Positions 10,345 to 22,069 of a stretch of 64,000 nucleotides of DNA are shown in pieces (positions within the stretch are counted from its first letter, which is position 1; each line of letters starts with the position of its first letter). Below the pieces are notes generated by a model. It was given only the letters and a program-made list of their open reading frames with translations, was not told the DNA's origin and did not search any database. Location: NCBI GenBank assembly GCA_963170055.1, contig CAUJGJ010000313.1:1675201-1739200 (forward strand). Reading direction: 5' to 3'. Made by a program: the position numbers and the translations under genes. Origin of the DNA: Halisarca cf. caerulea. Lineage: Eukaryota; Porifera; Demospongiae; Chondrillida; Halisarcidae.

Positions 10345-13227
10345 ATGCCTAAGGCTAAGGCTGGATCAAAGGCTGTCAGGGGTATTTGTTCGAGTTGCAA
10401 GGGAGATTTTGCCCTGCGCTTGGATGGGAATGTCAAAATCCATGGTCCATTCTCTAACAGATGTCCAGGCTCAGGGGTTGCTCCTTTGAGTCCAATTTCT
10501 GTTGACGGTCCTGGCTGCTCCACACCAACATCGGGAGAAACAGACGTACCGCATTCCTACGGGATCTCTGCTGTAAATCCAGGTCGACCGGAGGTTAAGA
10601 TCCTTGGGAGAGTGCCGTGCTCTGCCCGAGATGTCACTGCCACTAAACTAGCGGAGATTTTGAATAGCGTAACAAGGGAAAACAGCGCTGAAGCTTGGGA
10701 ACGTCTATTCCTATTTAGCCGTCGATGTCTGCATGCCCCGGCGAGAGGTGGTCATAGGCGTAACTTAGCTAGCTCTGTTCTAAAGGCAGTCAGAGAGGAG
10801 AGAGACCCTGCTCAGTCGCATTCTATAGCTTTCAAACCTGTAAAAGATCCACTGAAGACTTTGGCGGCTCGTGTAGCTGCCAAACTTGAAGAAGGAGATT
10901 TTAGAGGCGCGGTGAGAATAGCCAGCAGCGATGAGTCCTTTGCTCCAAATAATGAGACCACCTTCACCCACTTGAGTCAGAAGCATCCACCACCACACCC
11001 GCTGTCATCCATGCCCCCAAAACCTGCTCCAGGTTCCTGTAATCCTGTGGAGCTATCTGCCTCCGATGTTATTAGCTCAGTCCGGTCTTTTCCAGCTGGG
11101 TCTGCTGGGGGTCCTGATGGCCTCCGCCCACAACATCTCAAAGACCTCATCTCCAGTAGGAACGGTGCAGGTTCAGCTCTTTTGGTTCAATCCCTCACAG
11201 CATTTGTTAACTTTGTTGTTAATGGTGGAGTTCTGGACTCAGCTAGGCCTTACTTTTTTGGTGCTTCCCTGGTTGCATTGAGTAAGGCTGATGGAGGTGT
11301 CAGACCAATTGCTGTTGGATGCACTTTGCGTCGCCTTGTCGCGAAATGTGTCAGTCACACTGTCCGTGATGCTATGGGGGACTTGCTGGCTCCTCTCCAG
11401 CTTGGATACGGTACTAGCATGGGTGCAGAGGCAGCAGTCCATGCTGCCCATACCTACCTCCACAAAATGCCAGATGACCATCTTTTGCTAAAAGTGGATT
11501 TCTCCAATGCGTTCAATAGCATCAGGAGAGATATGATGCTGCAAGCTTGCCTTCAGTACACCCCAGAAATCTACCCATTGGTGCATTCCGCCTATGCCAT
11601 CCCATCTTACCTGTTTTTTGGGAAGAGCATCATTGAGTCATCTGAAGGGGCTCAACAGGGAGATCCCCTTGGCCCTCTTCTGTTCAGTCTGACTATACAT
11701 TCCATGGTGACTCAATTGCAGTCAGAATTCAAACTGTTCTATTTAGATGATGGCACTATGGGTGGCAGCTGCTCTGAAGTCATGCGGGACCTCCATGGTC
11801 TCGAAGCTGCTGCGAATGATCTAGGCTTGGTATTGAATCATGGCAAGACAGAGATTGTCTGTCGTGACCCTTCAACTGTCAGCACCTTTCAATCTTATTC
11901 ACCCCACTTCCGCTGGGTTGAACCATCTGATGCATGCCTTTTGGGGTCCCCTATTGGTGACTCAACTTCCATTGACAGTGTCCTGAATTCAAAGCATGAT
12001 GCACTGAAGACCATGGGGGAGAGGTTGTCCCTCCTGCATTCTCAAGATGCCCTTCTTTTACTAAGGAATGTATTTAGTCTACCAAAGGTACTATATGTAC
12101 TTCGTACAGCACCATGTTTCAAGTCGAGCATCTTACTTGACTTGGATCATCTCCAAAGAAAGTTACTGGAGTCAATCTGTAACGTTCAGTTGGATGATAA
12201 TGCATGGACGCAGGCCTCCTTACCCATCGCAGCTGGTGGATTAGGCATTAGGAGTTTTACCATGCTTGCACCTTCCGCCTTTTTGGCTTCTGCTTCTGGT
12301 AGCTCCCATATTGCCAGGTTGATCCTTCCAGCACCTCTGAAAGAGGTCCCTATCCACCATCAATCTGCAGCACTGGATCACTGGAGAGTAGGACACAAGG
12401 CAGGTGTGCCATCAGGTTCAAATGCTTCCCGTCAAAAGGCGTGGGACACACCTTTGGTGGAGGCCTCTTTGTCAGCCTTGATGGAGCACTCAGCCCATGA
12501 TCCCCGATCCAAAGCCAGACTGTTAGCAGTCCAGAGAAAAGAATCAGGTGCTTGGCTTACTGCTATGCCTGCATCTTCGCTCGGACTGCGAATGGAAGAT
12601 GATGCTGTTAGAGTGGCAGTTGGTTTGCGGCTTGGTTCATCTCTTTGCGTCCCTCATCGGTGCACCCAGTGCGGTGTCCATGTGGACAGCTCGGGAACCC
12701 ATGGTCTGAGTTGCAGGAAGAGTGCTGGCCGGCATCCACGCCATGCTGCTCTGAATGATATTGTTAAGAGGGCACTTGCTTCAGCAGACATACCATCCGC
12801 ACTGGAACCAGTGGGTCTCTGCAGATCAGATGGCAAGCGTGCGGATGGCGTCACTGTGATCCCCTGGAAGAGAGGCCAATCCCTTGCCTGGGATGTTACC
12901 TGTTGGGACACCTTCGCTCCCTCGTATATATCATGTGCGGCCTCTGGGGCGGCCAGGATTGCCAACCAAGCAGAGACCAGGAAAATCACCCTTTACCACG
13001 AGATTGCCCAATCCCACATTTTCACACCAATTGGTTTTGAGTCATTGGGAGTATTTGGGGATGGTGCAATGTCCTTTTTGAAGGAATTGGCCCACCGCAT
13101 TCGATTGATCATGAAGTCTGCTGATCCTCAGTCTTTTCATCATTTATGTCAAACAATTAGTGTAACTATTCAAAGATTTAACTCAGTAGCAATCCTAGGT
13201 TCCATTGTCAATGATCATTTTGTTTAG
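10345..13227 (+). CDS. Non-LTR retrotransposon polyprotein: reverse transcriptase plus restriction-like endonuclease
   Basis: Intact 960-residue ORF. I chose the ATG at 10345 (gaccATGc) because homology with copy 2 starts there; the frame is open upstream to 10177. Domains in order: an N-terminal C-x2-C...H...C finger (about residues 16-45, ending RCPGSG); reverse transcriptase (about 240-560) with SAGGPDGLRPQHLKDL, the first catalytic Asp at D385 (KVDFSNAFNS), QQGDPLGPLLFS, and a YLDD box at 466-469 (not the usual YADD/FADD); thumb region; a C-x2-C...H-x4-C knuckle (CTQCGVHV...THGLSC); then a PD-(D/E)XK-like nuclease with KRADGVT (D834) and WDVT (D850). It should nick target DNA and prime reverse transcription there. 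The nuclease Pro of 'PD' is Ala here, though Pro in copy 2. The clade is uncertain; the architecture is that of R2/R4/NeSL-type elements. Confidence 0.9.
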   Translation: MPKAKAGSKAVRGICSSCKGDFALRLDGNVKIHGPFSNRCPGSGVAPLSPISVDGPGCSTPTSGETDVPHSYGISAVNPGRPEVKILGRVPCSARDVTATKLAEILNSVTRENSAEAWERLFLFSRRCLHAPARGGHRRNLASSVLKAVREERDPAQSHSIAFKPVKDPLKTLAARVAAKLEEGDFRGAVRIASSDESFAPNNETTFTHLSQKHPPPHPLSSMPPKPAPGSCNPVELSASDVISSVRSFPAGSAGGPDGLRPQHLKDLISSRNGAGSALLVQSLTAFVNFVVNGGVLDSARPYFFGASLVALSKADGGVRPIAVGCTLRRLVAKCVSHTVRDAMGDLLAPLQLGYGTSMGAEAAVHAAHTYLHKMPDDHLLLKVDFSNAFNSIRRDMMLQACLQYTPEIYPLVHSAYAIPSYLFFGKSIIESSEGAQQGDPLGPLLFSLTIHSMVTQLQSEFKLFYLDDGTMGGSCSEVMRDLHGLEAAANDLGLVLNHGKTEIVCRDPSTVSTFQSYSPHFRWVEPSDACLLGSPIGDSTSIDSVLNSKHDALKTMGERLSLLHSQDALLLLRNVFSLPKVLYVLRTAPCFKSSILLDLDHLQRKLLESICNVQLDDNAWTQASLPIAAGGLGIRSFTMLAPSAFLASASGSSHIARLILPAPLKEVPIHHQSAALDHWRVGHKAGVPSGSNASRQKAWDTPLVEASLSALMEHSAHDPRSKARLLAVQRKESGAWLTAMPASSLGLRMEDDAVRVAVGLRLGSSLCVPHRCTQCGVHVDSSGTHGLSCRKSAGRHPRHAALNDIVKRALASADIPSALEPVGLCRSDGKRADGVTVIPWKRGQSLAWDVTCWDTFAPSYISCAASGAARIANQAETRKITLYHEIAQSHIFTPIGFESLGVFGDGAMSFLKELAHRIRLIMKSADPQSFHHLCQTISVTIQRFNSVAILGSIVNDHFV

Positions 13228-13304
13228 TTATTTTCAGTTACGCTGTCCTTTGGGCAGTTGTTTTCTGTGTGTGTCTGTTCTAATAAATAAATAATAACAA
13301 TAAT

Positions 13305-13365
<61 letters not shown>
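13305..13365. repeat. (TA)n tract downstream of retrotransposon 1
   Basis: TA run directly after the TAA-rich tail of the element. It leads into CAGGGTTTTATCTGGGG, a motif also at the centre-proximal ends of the palindrome at 14109-14620 and, as CAGGGTTTTA, in the TA tract at 20.7-20.8 kb. Confidence 0.9.
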
Positions 13366-13367
<2 letters not shown>

Positions 13368-14108
13368 GGTTTTATCTGGGGTCAAATTTTTGGGGGGGAA
13401 CCTACACATCTGTTTATATGAACGTATGTATTATACACACATGCATGGCGCGGCGCGGCACAGCGTGGCGTGGCGTGGCGTGGCGCAAGCATGATGTTGT
13501 GTATTTGATGATATTAAAAACCACACTCATGAAACCACACTCATGCATGCAGCATGCATATCAGGTTTTCTTTCAGAATAATGATGAAGATGAGGCAATG
13601 GCAAAGTATAGTGATGTACGTAACGGTGGGCAGATATGCATGTGGACTGATAGTGGTCTAAATTAGGGGGGTCTGGGGGTATGCCCCCCCAGGAAAATTT
13701 TAGTTTTCATGCCTCAAAAGGTGATAAATGAGGCTGTTTTACACCACTCAAGCTGTTTCTGAATACAGTCCACAGATTGGTCTGTTGCAACTGTGCATGT
13801 GTGTTATAGCTAGGATAAAATTTCAAGGGAAAGATACCCCCTGTGCCCCCTTTCCTCTAAAAGAAACCCTGAACTTGTGCAAACATGCGTAAGTACCTAT
13901 ACATGAATAAATCCTTGCACGAATGCTTATGCCATGCTGTTTGGAACAAAGCTAAACCACGTGCAGTTTACATTAGCACTCCTAAATTTTGACACATGTA
14001 TTCATTGACTATGTAACTGCTAAATAAACATACATACCAATGGATTCAAGATTGATTAATACAAGCTATTAATAATATAAGCATTTTTGGCAAATTCCAC
14101 CCTTTATA
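13366..14108. other. Repeat-derived intergenic sequence
   Basis: Begins with the CAGGGTTTTATCTGGGG motif and a short poly-G. It contains a small (TGGCG)n-like minisatellite at about 13445-13485 and GGGGGGTCTGGGGGTATGCCCCCCC near 13665-13690, probably a further repeat border. No gene supported. Confidence 0.55.
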
Positions 14109-14620
<512 letters not shown>

Positions 14621-14924
14621 ATATATATATATGGGGGAAGAAGATGGCGGCAGCGTGATGATTAGCGCTAATCTGGATGTCTGAAGATTTGTTCATATAC
14701 TCCTTAGCCTTAGCCTCCTCAGCGAATCTTTTATTGATTGTTACAATCAATTTTCAGAAGATTGTGGATGCTGTCTCCTGGTTTCGTAACAGTTAGTACA
14801 GTTTTTGTCCTTCTTTTGTCGGGACGTTTCCAAAATTAAGCCTGCATATTTTTATTTTGGGGGGGAACCTTTGTGCTTAGGGGGGGAACCATACCCAGGG
14901 ACGTTCTTGGTCGGCATTCGAAGG

Positions 14925-17629
14925 ATGCCTCGTGCTAGCATGATCAGCGCCCCATGCTTCGCTTGTGGAACAGTCATGCAAGTTCGGCTGGATGGGAACA
15001 TCAGGATTCATGGTCCTGTCAATTCTAGATGCCCAGGCTCCGAGCGCCCTCCCGATCGGCCAGCACCTCCAAACGTTACCCCGCTGGTCCCCTCTACCGA
15101 TCCCATTCAAGAGAGCGATGCGCGTGCCCAAATAAATCCTGATCGAGCGAAAGTCAAAATACTAGGGAGGATTCCTCGTCCTGCACGCGATGTTGCCGCT
15201 AGGAAGTTGGCAGAGATCCTGAACGAAGTTTGCTCAGAAAATAGCATCGTAGCTTGGGAGCGCCTCTTCCTTTTTGGTAGGCGATGTCTTCAAGCCCCTG
15301 CCAGGGGTGGCCATAGGCGGAATTTGGCCTCTTTCGTACAAAGAGCGGTCGCTGACGAGAAGGATTCGTTAGTAGATATCCAGCACAAGGTTAAACCAGC
15401 TGGGGATCCCCTGAGGAACCAGGCGGCTCGGGTAGCTGCCAAACTAGAAGAAGGGGATTTCAGAGGAGCAGTGAGGATTGCTAGTTCAAATGAGTGCTTT
15501 GCTCCCACAAATGATGCCACTCTACACATACTCAAGGAGAAGCACCCTTGTCAGCACCCTAACTGTGCAATGCCACAAGGGCCAGATCAGCCCAGTACCC
15601 TTGAAGTATCTCCATCTGACGTTATCTCAGCAATTCAGTCCTTTCCAGCAGGGTCAGCAGGTGGCCCTGATGGATTACGACCCCAACACCTCAAAGACCT
15701 GATTATGGGCAGATCAGGCTTTGGTGCAACCCTCTTGTCACAGGCCTTGTCCCGTTTTGTGAATTTTGTCACCAGTGGAGAAGTTCTTGATGCTGCTAGG
15801 CCATTCTTCTTTGGGGCATCTTTGGTAGCTTTGTCCAAACCTGAGGGTGGAGTAAGGCCAATTGCTGTTGGTTGTACTCTCAGGCGTTTGGTTGGTAAAT
15901 GTGCCAGCCAGTCTATCCGTGAAGCTATGGGTGACTTGCTGTCACCACTCCAGCTTGGTTACGGCACCCCTTTGGGGGCTGAGGCTGCTGTCCACGCTGC
16001 TCGCACCTATCTCCGCAACATGCATCCTGAGAGCCTAATGTTGAAAGTGGACTTCTGTAATGCCTTCAACAGCATTAGGAGAGACAAGGTGCTTCACTCG
16101 GTCCTTGAGTTAGCACCAGAAATATATCCGCTGGTTTTTTCAGCATACAGCAAGCCGTCTCTTCTGTTTTTTGGGAACCACATTGTTGAATCTGCCGAAG
16201 GTGTTCAACAAGGTGACCCTTTAGGCCCTCTTTTGTTCAGTCTAGCAATCCATCGTTTGCTCAGCCATCTAAAGGCAGATTTCAAGGTGTTCTACTTGGA
16301 TGATGGCACCCTTGGGGGTACCCCTGAAGAAGTTGTAGAAGACCTTCGAAGAATAGAAGATGCTGCTGATGACCTTGGGCTAGTTCTGAACCACAGGAAA
16401 TCAGAAGTTATCTGTTCGGATCCCACAACTAAATGCTACATGCTGTCTGTGTCTCCAGAATTCCACCATGTGGATCCTGCCAAGGCTTGCCTCCTAGGAT
16501 CCCCAATTGGGGACAGGGAGTCCATTGATGAGGTTCTTGAAGTGAAGCGAAGTACCCTGGAATTGCTGGGAGAGAGACTTTCACTTTTGCACTCTCAGGA
16601 TGCCCTATGTTTATTGAGAAATGCCTTTTCACTTCCAAAGGTATTGTATGTTCTGAGAACAGCCCCGTGTTTTCAGTCCCCCCATCCTACTCGATTTAGA
16701 TCAGCTCCAAAGGTCATTACTTGAGTGTATTTGCAATATCCAACTGAGCAATGAAGCCTGGAAACAAGCATCCTTACCCATCAAATCTGGAGGTTTGGGG
16801 ATCAGGAGCTTTGCCATGCTGGCACCCTCTGCATTCCTTGCATCTGCTGCTGGTAGCTCCTGTATCTCCCAGAAGATCCTCCCTATTTCCATGCAAGGTC
16901 TCCCCAATCCACTCCAGGTCAACGCCCTCGCACTCTGGTCTCAGAGTCACAATGTGGAGGCACCTTCAGGACCAGATGCACATAAACAAAAGGCTTGGGA
17001 CTCTCCACAGGTGAAAGCAGCCTTCTCAGTCCTTCTTGATGCTGCCATTCCCCGGGATAAAGGGCGCTTGCTGGCTGTCCAGAGGAAGGAGTCTGGTGCT
17101 TGGCTTAGTGCTCCACCAGTGACATCTCTTGGCCTCCGATTAGAAGACGAAACTGTAAGAATTGGGGTTGGACTAAGACTTGGTGTACCCATATGCTCCA
17201 CCCACAAATGCACCCAGTGTGGGGACCAGGTGGATGTCTATGGTACACACGGTCTCCATTGCCGAAAGAAACCCGGCGTTCATTCCCGTCACACAGCCCT
17301 GAATGATGAAATCAAGAGATCTCTGGTGGCTGCAGAAGTACCAGCCATTCTGGAGCCTGTTGGTCTTTGCCGATCGGATGGCAAGCGTCCCGACGGTGTT
17401 ACCATCATCCCATGGAAAAGAGGACGCCCCCTGACATGGGACGTAACCTGTTGGGATACTTTTGCCCCTTCGTATACCTCAATTGCAGCATCAGGGGCAG
17501 GTGCAACTGCAAATCGTGCAGAAACCAGGAAAATGAGTCTCTACAGTGAACTATCTCGTACCCACTATTTCGTCCCCATTGGCATAGAGACCCTTGGTGC
17601 TTTCGGTGATGAGGCCCTGTCCTTCTTAA
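14925..17629 (+). pseudogene. Retrotransposon polyprotein copy 2 (one frameshift, then interrupted)
   Basis: Close relative of the ORF at 10345. Start ATG at 14925 (aaggATGcc), with the N-terminal finger CFACGTVM...RCPGSE. The reverse transcriptase includes KVDFCNAFNSIRRD and YLDD (Y457). The frame breaks at a C6 run (about 16677-16682) where five Cs would keep it open; the homologous reading continues in another frame (LQRSLLECICNIQLS) to the insertion point. The nuclease region keeps the usual KRPDGVT and WDVT plus the CTQCGDQV...HCRK knuckle. At 17626-17629 a DNA transposon inserted in the sequence TTAA, cutting off the last roughly 30 codons. The frameshift could be real decay or a homopolymer assembly error. 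Confidence 0.88.
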
Positions 17630-20344
17630 GGTGGGAGTCTACCCAAGCTAAAGTCAATTTTGGCAGTTTTTTTCATTTTTTCATTTTTGTGAAAACCATG
17701 TAGTATAACATGTATACAATGCATTTATGAAGTTTGTTTAGCAAAATTTTGTTGCTTAACCAAGATCTAGCCCAAAATTTATTGAATGATAATTCAATGA
17801 TGTGGAATCGGCCATTTTTCATCGCATTACGCAACGAAAAAAACATGGTGGACGATAGCGTTAGAAGGGATTGTTGTGTGATTTCATCGTTGTAGCAGAA
17901 GCCAGCACGCGGAAATGGAGCAATTTCAACTTAGGCTAGAGCCTTCACCCCAAAAGGGAAAGTATCGCACCAGGAAACGGAGAAAAAGGTCGAAGCACTA
18001 CTTTCATGGCCTTCGTCCAGATCAGCTACCCAAATCATCTGAAATGACTCATAGTAGTGATAGTGAAGAGGTTGAAGCATCAGAAATGACTTCTGTTAGC
18101 GCTAAGAAGTTGAAGTTGCCAATGCCAAGTATATCAAGTGATAATTCAGATGACTCTGCTGATAGCTATTCCTTAACTTCGGAAGACATGACCAGTGACA
18201 AGGATAGTGATGAGGGCTTAAATGACAGTGTATCTGCTGACAACCTAGAAGGCTATCGCATTGTACATTTGCCAACCATGGTTGAAAGTCTACAATCATC
18301 AGCTGTTTGCAGCAAGTGTAATGGGCAACTTGTCATAGAGCATAATAAATCAGAAGGCATTGCTACACCTCTCCTCATAAAGTGCAATGCATGCAGTACC
18401 AATGCCACAATAGACTTACCTGTTGCATCTGAATCACGAACAAAGGAATTAAATTTGAGATCAGCCTTATCAGCACGTTTTATTGGAAGAAATTATGCTG
18501 GGCTTCGGAAATTTCTTGCTGTACTTGGCCTTCCAGTTCGTTTGTCAAAGGCTACCTACTACAAGTACTCACAAAAGTTACATGATGTTGCAGTGGAAGA
18601 GGCAAAGCAAAGCATGCAAGTTGCTGCAATGGAGTTACATCGCATCTATGCTGAGGATCCATCACTCCCCCCTGCTGATGATGATGGGATTATAAACGTG
18701 ACTATTACATGTGATGGCACTTGGGCTAAGCGGGGATTCACTTCACTGCATGGAGTTGTTGCAATAATTTCACTGACAACCGGGCAAGTGATTGATTACG
18801 AATGCCTCTCTAAATCGTGCCAGGGATGTAAGTCATGGAAAAGCAGGAAAGGTACAGATGAGTATGAAGAATGGGTACAGAAACATGCTGATGTCTGCAA
18901 AATCAATTTTGAAGGCTCATCTGGAGCAATGGAGAGTGAAGGAGCTCTACGAATGTTTCGGCGGTCATCTTCGCAGTATAAGCTGAGATATACCAACATC
19001 ATCAGTGATGGTGACTCGAAGACGCACACAGCTATTGTTCAGGAAGATGTTTATGATGGGCGTGAGGTGCAAAAACTGGAGTGTGTTGGGCATGTTCAGA
19101 AGCGTATGGGTACTGCCCTCCGTAAAGTAAAAAAGGAAAAAAAGCTGGGAGGAAAAGGCAAATTGACTGATGCCCTCATAGATTCTATGCAAACATACTA
19201 TGGAATGGCTATACGTAACAACAAGGGTAACGTTGATGAAATGGAACGTGCAACTCTGGCAATATTATACCACAAATTATCTACTGACAACAAGCCACAA
19301 CACGAATATTGTCCGCTCAATTCATGGTGTAAATATAAGAACCACAGAGGACCAGAACCATTTAAGCACAACAAAGCCTTACCAGAAGGTATAGGCCAAG
19401 CAATTCTGCCCATCTTCAAACGACTCAGTGAGAAGAAACTATTGGAAAAGTGCGTTGGGGGCTTTACGCAAAATCAGAATGAAGCATTGAACAACCTTAT
19501 ATGGTCTTTCTGCCCAAAGGCAGGATATGCTGGAGCAACTGTTATTGAAACAGGTGTTGCACTGGCTGTGTGCATTTTTAACAATGGATACACAGTTATT
19601 GAGCGGATACTAACACGGCTTGGAGTATCTACAGAAGAATATCTAAGAAGATTTGTTCGGGTGCTTGATGATGAAAGAGTAAAGAGAGGAGAGAGGAAAT
19701 CTTCAGCAGCATCAAAAACCAATAGAAAGAAAAAAAGACAAGAGAGGAAAAGAACAGAGGACAAAAAGAAAGATCAGGAGGGGGAAACATATGTTCCTGG
19801 AGGATTTTGACACTCGAGACTTGTTTTCACGATTTTCTCACTTTTTTGTTTTACGCTACCAACCATTTGTTGTCGCATGTAACTCTTTCATACTTTGCTG
19901 TATCCTACACAAACCTATATTCATTTTGAAGCTTATGCTCTGTACTATGCAATGGATAGATCAGTTTTGTGGCTTCTGTAACTATTTGTCACCTATTGAA
20001 GGTCAAATTACGTAATAGTGTACAACATAACACCTTTGGGATTCAAATGCATTTCTCTATCCATTGCATAGCTTTGTGATGGCACCTTGTGCCTGTCACA
20101 TGACAACACTATTGCGCAACTCAAATAACAAATATGGCCGACGGCGCGATAAAAGGTCCGTCTTTTAGTTCAGCAATATTTTATCTCTTTTAGCTGTTAG
20201 AAACTTTTTAGCTGCAGATTTGAATAGAGCAGAGCATTTTTACTATAAACAAGAGGCAAATGCTTACCTCCTCTTTACGCTAAGGAAGAAATCGGTGGTG
20301 TTTTACTTTTGTTTATATTTTGTGGTTTTGGGTAGACTCCCACC
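17630..20344 (+). mobile_element. Kolobok/Mutator-like DNA transposon with TTAA target duplication
   Basis: 2715-bp element. Inverted ends GGTGGGAGTCTACCCAA at 17630-17646 and its exact complement at 20328-20344 (17 bp). TTAA flanks both ends (17626-17629, 20345-20348). The target is the retrotransposon copy 2 coding region: joining the flanks at one TTAA restores the reading TTC TTA AAA GAA TTA GGC, matching FLKELA of copy 1. It carries one transposase gene. TTAA duplication fits Kolobok (or piggyBac); the protein fits the Pfam Mutator-like transposase family, not piggyBac. Confidence 0.93.
17915..19810 (+). CDS. Mutator/Kolobok-like DDE transposase
   Basis: Intact 631-residue ORF from the first in-frame ATG (aaATGGAG), in the 2.7-kb element. 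The N-terminus is basic (RTRKRRKRSKH) then Ser/Asp-rich and probably disordered. A CSKCNGQ...KCNACS zinc ribbon-like segment follows (about 130-170). The DDE core has ITCDGTW (D267), a CLSKSCQGC...HADVC insert, SDGDSK (D365, D367) and TQNQNEALNN (E523). The segment KLECVGHVQKRMGTALRKVK is typical of the metazoan proteins labelled 'Mutator-like transposase domain'. The C-terminus is very basic (RKKKRQERKRTEDKKK), probably for nuclear import or DNA binding. It should cut and paste the element; the open frame and clean ends suggest a recent insertion. Confidence 0.9.
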   Translation: MEQFQLRLEPSPQKGKYRTRKRRKRSKHYFHGLRPDQLPKSSEMTHSSDSEEVEASEMTSVSAKKLKLPMPSISSDNSDDSADSYSLTSEDMTSDKDSDEGLNDSVSADNLEGYRIVHLPTMVESLQSSAVCSKCNGQLVIEHNKSEGIATPLLIKCNACSTNATIDLPVASESRTKELNLRSALSARFIGRNYAGLRKFLAVLGLPVRLSKATYYKYSQKLHDVAVEEAKQSMQVAAMELHRIYAEDPSLPPADDDGIINVTITCDGTWAKRGFTSLHGVVAIISLTTGQVIDYECLSKSCQGCKSWKSRKGTDEYEEWVQKHADVCKINFEGSSGAMESEGALRMFRRSSSQYKLRYTNIISDGDSKTHTAIVQEDVYDGREVQKLECVGHVQKRMGTALRKVKKEKKLGGKGKLTDALIDSMQTYYGMAIRNNKGNVDEMERATLAILYHKLSTDNKPQHEYCPLNSWCKYKNHRGPEPFKHNKALPEGIGQAILPIFKRLSEKKLLEKCVGGFTQNQNEALNNLIWSFCPKAGYAGATVIETGVALAVCIFNNGYTVIERILTRLGVSTEEYLRRFVRVLDDERVKRGERKSSAASKTNRKKKRQERKRTEDKKKDQEGETYVPGGF

Positions 20345-20443
20345 TTAAAAGAATTAGGCCATTTAATGCAGGTCAAATCTTCAGAAACTCAATCATACCA
20401 TTTTTTTGTGTCAAAGAATCAGTATTATCATACAAAGGTTTAA
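20345..20443 (+). pseudogene. 3' remnant of retrotransposon copy 2 ORF
   Basis: Continues the reading interrupted at 17629 (LKELGHL...), similar to the last codons of copy 1. It ends at TAA 20441-20443, with a likely extra frameshift in a T run near 20400. Confidence 0.7.
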
Positions 20444-20578
20444 TTCTGTAGCAATTTTGTCTTGTAGTAAGGTGTAGATCTAGGTTAAACTTTGTTCTCT
20501 TAATTTGTTCATGTTATATGTATTTATATAGTACCCCACTGTATGTCTTTACCACTTTCAATTAATAATTATCTTTGG

Positions 20579-20892
<314 letters not shown>

Positions 20893-20894
<2 letters not shown>

Positions 20895-21149
20895 CACGTT
20901 CTTATTTAAATCGTTAAATTCTGATTTATGAGAATCAGCCTAAATGTTACAAATTTGGAACCCTTAACTAGATCAAAGAAAAGATCAAAGGAATTGTTTT
21001 CTAAACAATAACCCAATGTTTACAAAACACTGAGTTGGCTACAGATTGTACAGCTGCTGCAGCTGGTAAACCACTGAGTGTTCAAAATTTGTAACCTTTA
21101 GGCTGATTCTCATAAATAAGAATTTAACGTTTTAAATAAGAACGTGTTA
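20893..21149. mobile_element. Hairpin MITE (AACACGTTCTTATTT ends)
   Basis: The arms starting AACACGTTCTTATTTAAA (20893) and ending TTTAAATAAGAACGTGTT (about 21148) are complementary for about 70 bp, including GATTTATGAGAATCAGCCTA. The element sits inside (TA)n, so the target duplication is probably TA. No coding capacity. Confidence 0.8.
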
Positions 21150-21469
21150 TATATATATATATATATATATATATACTGCACTTATAATTATGTATGGCAT
21201 ATATATATATGATTTAGCCTCAAACTAACCAAAATCCACCTCCTTTGAGAAAGAAATATATCCATGGATTTGAAAATACGTCTCAGTAGTTGCATATGCA
21301 TGGTAATTATGTATGTAGCAAAAGAGTGATAACTGCCATTGCAACTATACTCTGAGACTGAAACATCTCCATTTAATTTACAATTTCATCACCATTACTG
21401 GCAAATTTATACCTAAATGCAATTACTAGTTATAATTACTAATTTCCATAGTTTAGCACAATACTGATG

Positions 21470-22060
21470 TCCACTGAGTGCCACACACTTATATTACACC
21501 CACAGCACTCTGGAAACTCCATGTCTGTCCACTCTGTGAATGTGTGTGGTGCTATAATTATATAGTGCCAAATATTTGCCTTAGCACCACCAATCTCAGT
21601 AATATACAACTAAACAGCCCACAGCATTTCGGAAACTTCACATGTACCCCCTGTGAATGTGTGTGGTGCTAGTGACAGATATTCGTGCACCATATCATAT
21701 ACCACTTCATATATATATGTCCACTGTGAATGCGTGTGGTGCTAGCGTCAAATATTGGTCTTAGCCCTGCCAAGGCCTATAGTCTCATGTAGCCATCCCC
21801 TTTACCTGTTCCCTTAATTACTTTCCTTTGAGGGAAGTGATTCATTAGAAGAGAACAGGAAAAAGGGGCTGGCTACACAACATTAATCATGGCCAGTGCT
21901 ACTCAAATACACCCACATGCAGCTCTTCAGAAATTTAATGTGTGTCCACTAGCTGTGAATGTGTATGTGTGCATGGCCTGGTGCTAGTGCCAACATTGCA
22001 TGGTACCACCATACACCCAGTCGTTCACACTTCCTGGAAACTTCATATGTGTCTACTGCA
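21470..22060. repeat. Minisatellite-like array (GTGTGGTGCTAG family), locus 2
   Basis: About five diverged units of roughly 110-130 bp with 'tgtccactgtgaatg', 'tgtgtggtgctagtg' and 'cttagcaccacc' blocks. The same family is at 9512-9790. Confidence 0.6.
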
Positions 22061-22069
22061 TGTCTTTCC

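Larger units (their letters stand above)
10157..13304 (+). mobile_element. RLE-type non-LTR retrotransposon, copy 1
   Basis: Element body bracketed by (TA)n tracts at 10061-10125 and 13305-13365. The 5' untranslated part contains AAGATGGCGGC at 10163-10173. The 3' end after the ORF is a short AT-rich tail with TAAA/TAA repeats merging into (TA)n. Boundaries are inferred from the repeat tracts; I found no clear target duplication. A second copy lies at 14641-20443 and a fragment at 54830-55560. Confidence 0.75.
14641..20443 (+). mobile_element. RLE-type non-LTR retrotransposon, copy 2, split by a DNA transposon
   Basis: Starts near AAGATGGCGGC (14641-14651). Its coding region runs 14925-17629 and resumes at 20349 after the inserted transposon (17630-20344). 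The 3' part is followed by a poly-A run of about 54 nt (20580-20633) and a (TA)n tract. Part of the palindrome arm from 14.1-14.6 kb lies within its 5' region at about 14833-14900. Confidence 0.8.

Noticed and set aside
14805..14924. N-terminal extension of retrotransposon copy 2 ORF
   Set aside because: Begins without ATG and translates the palindrome-arm repeat; homology with copy 1 starts at ATG 14925.
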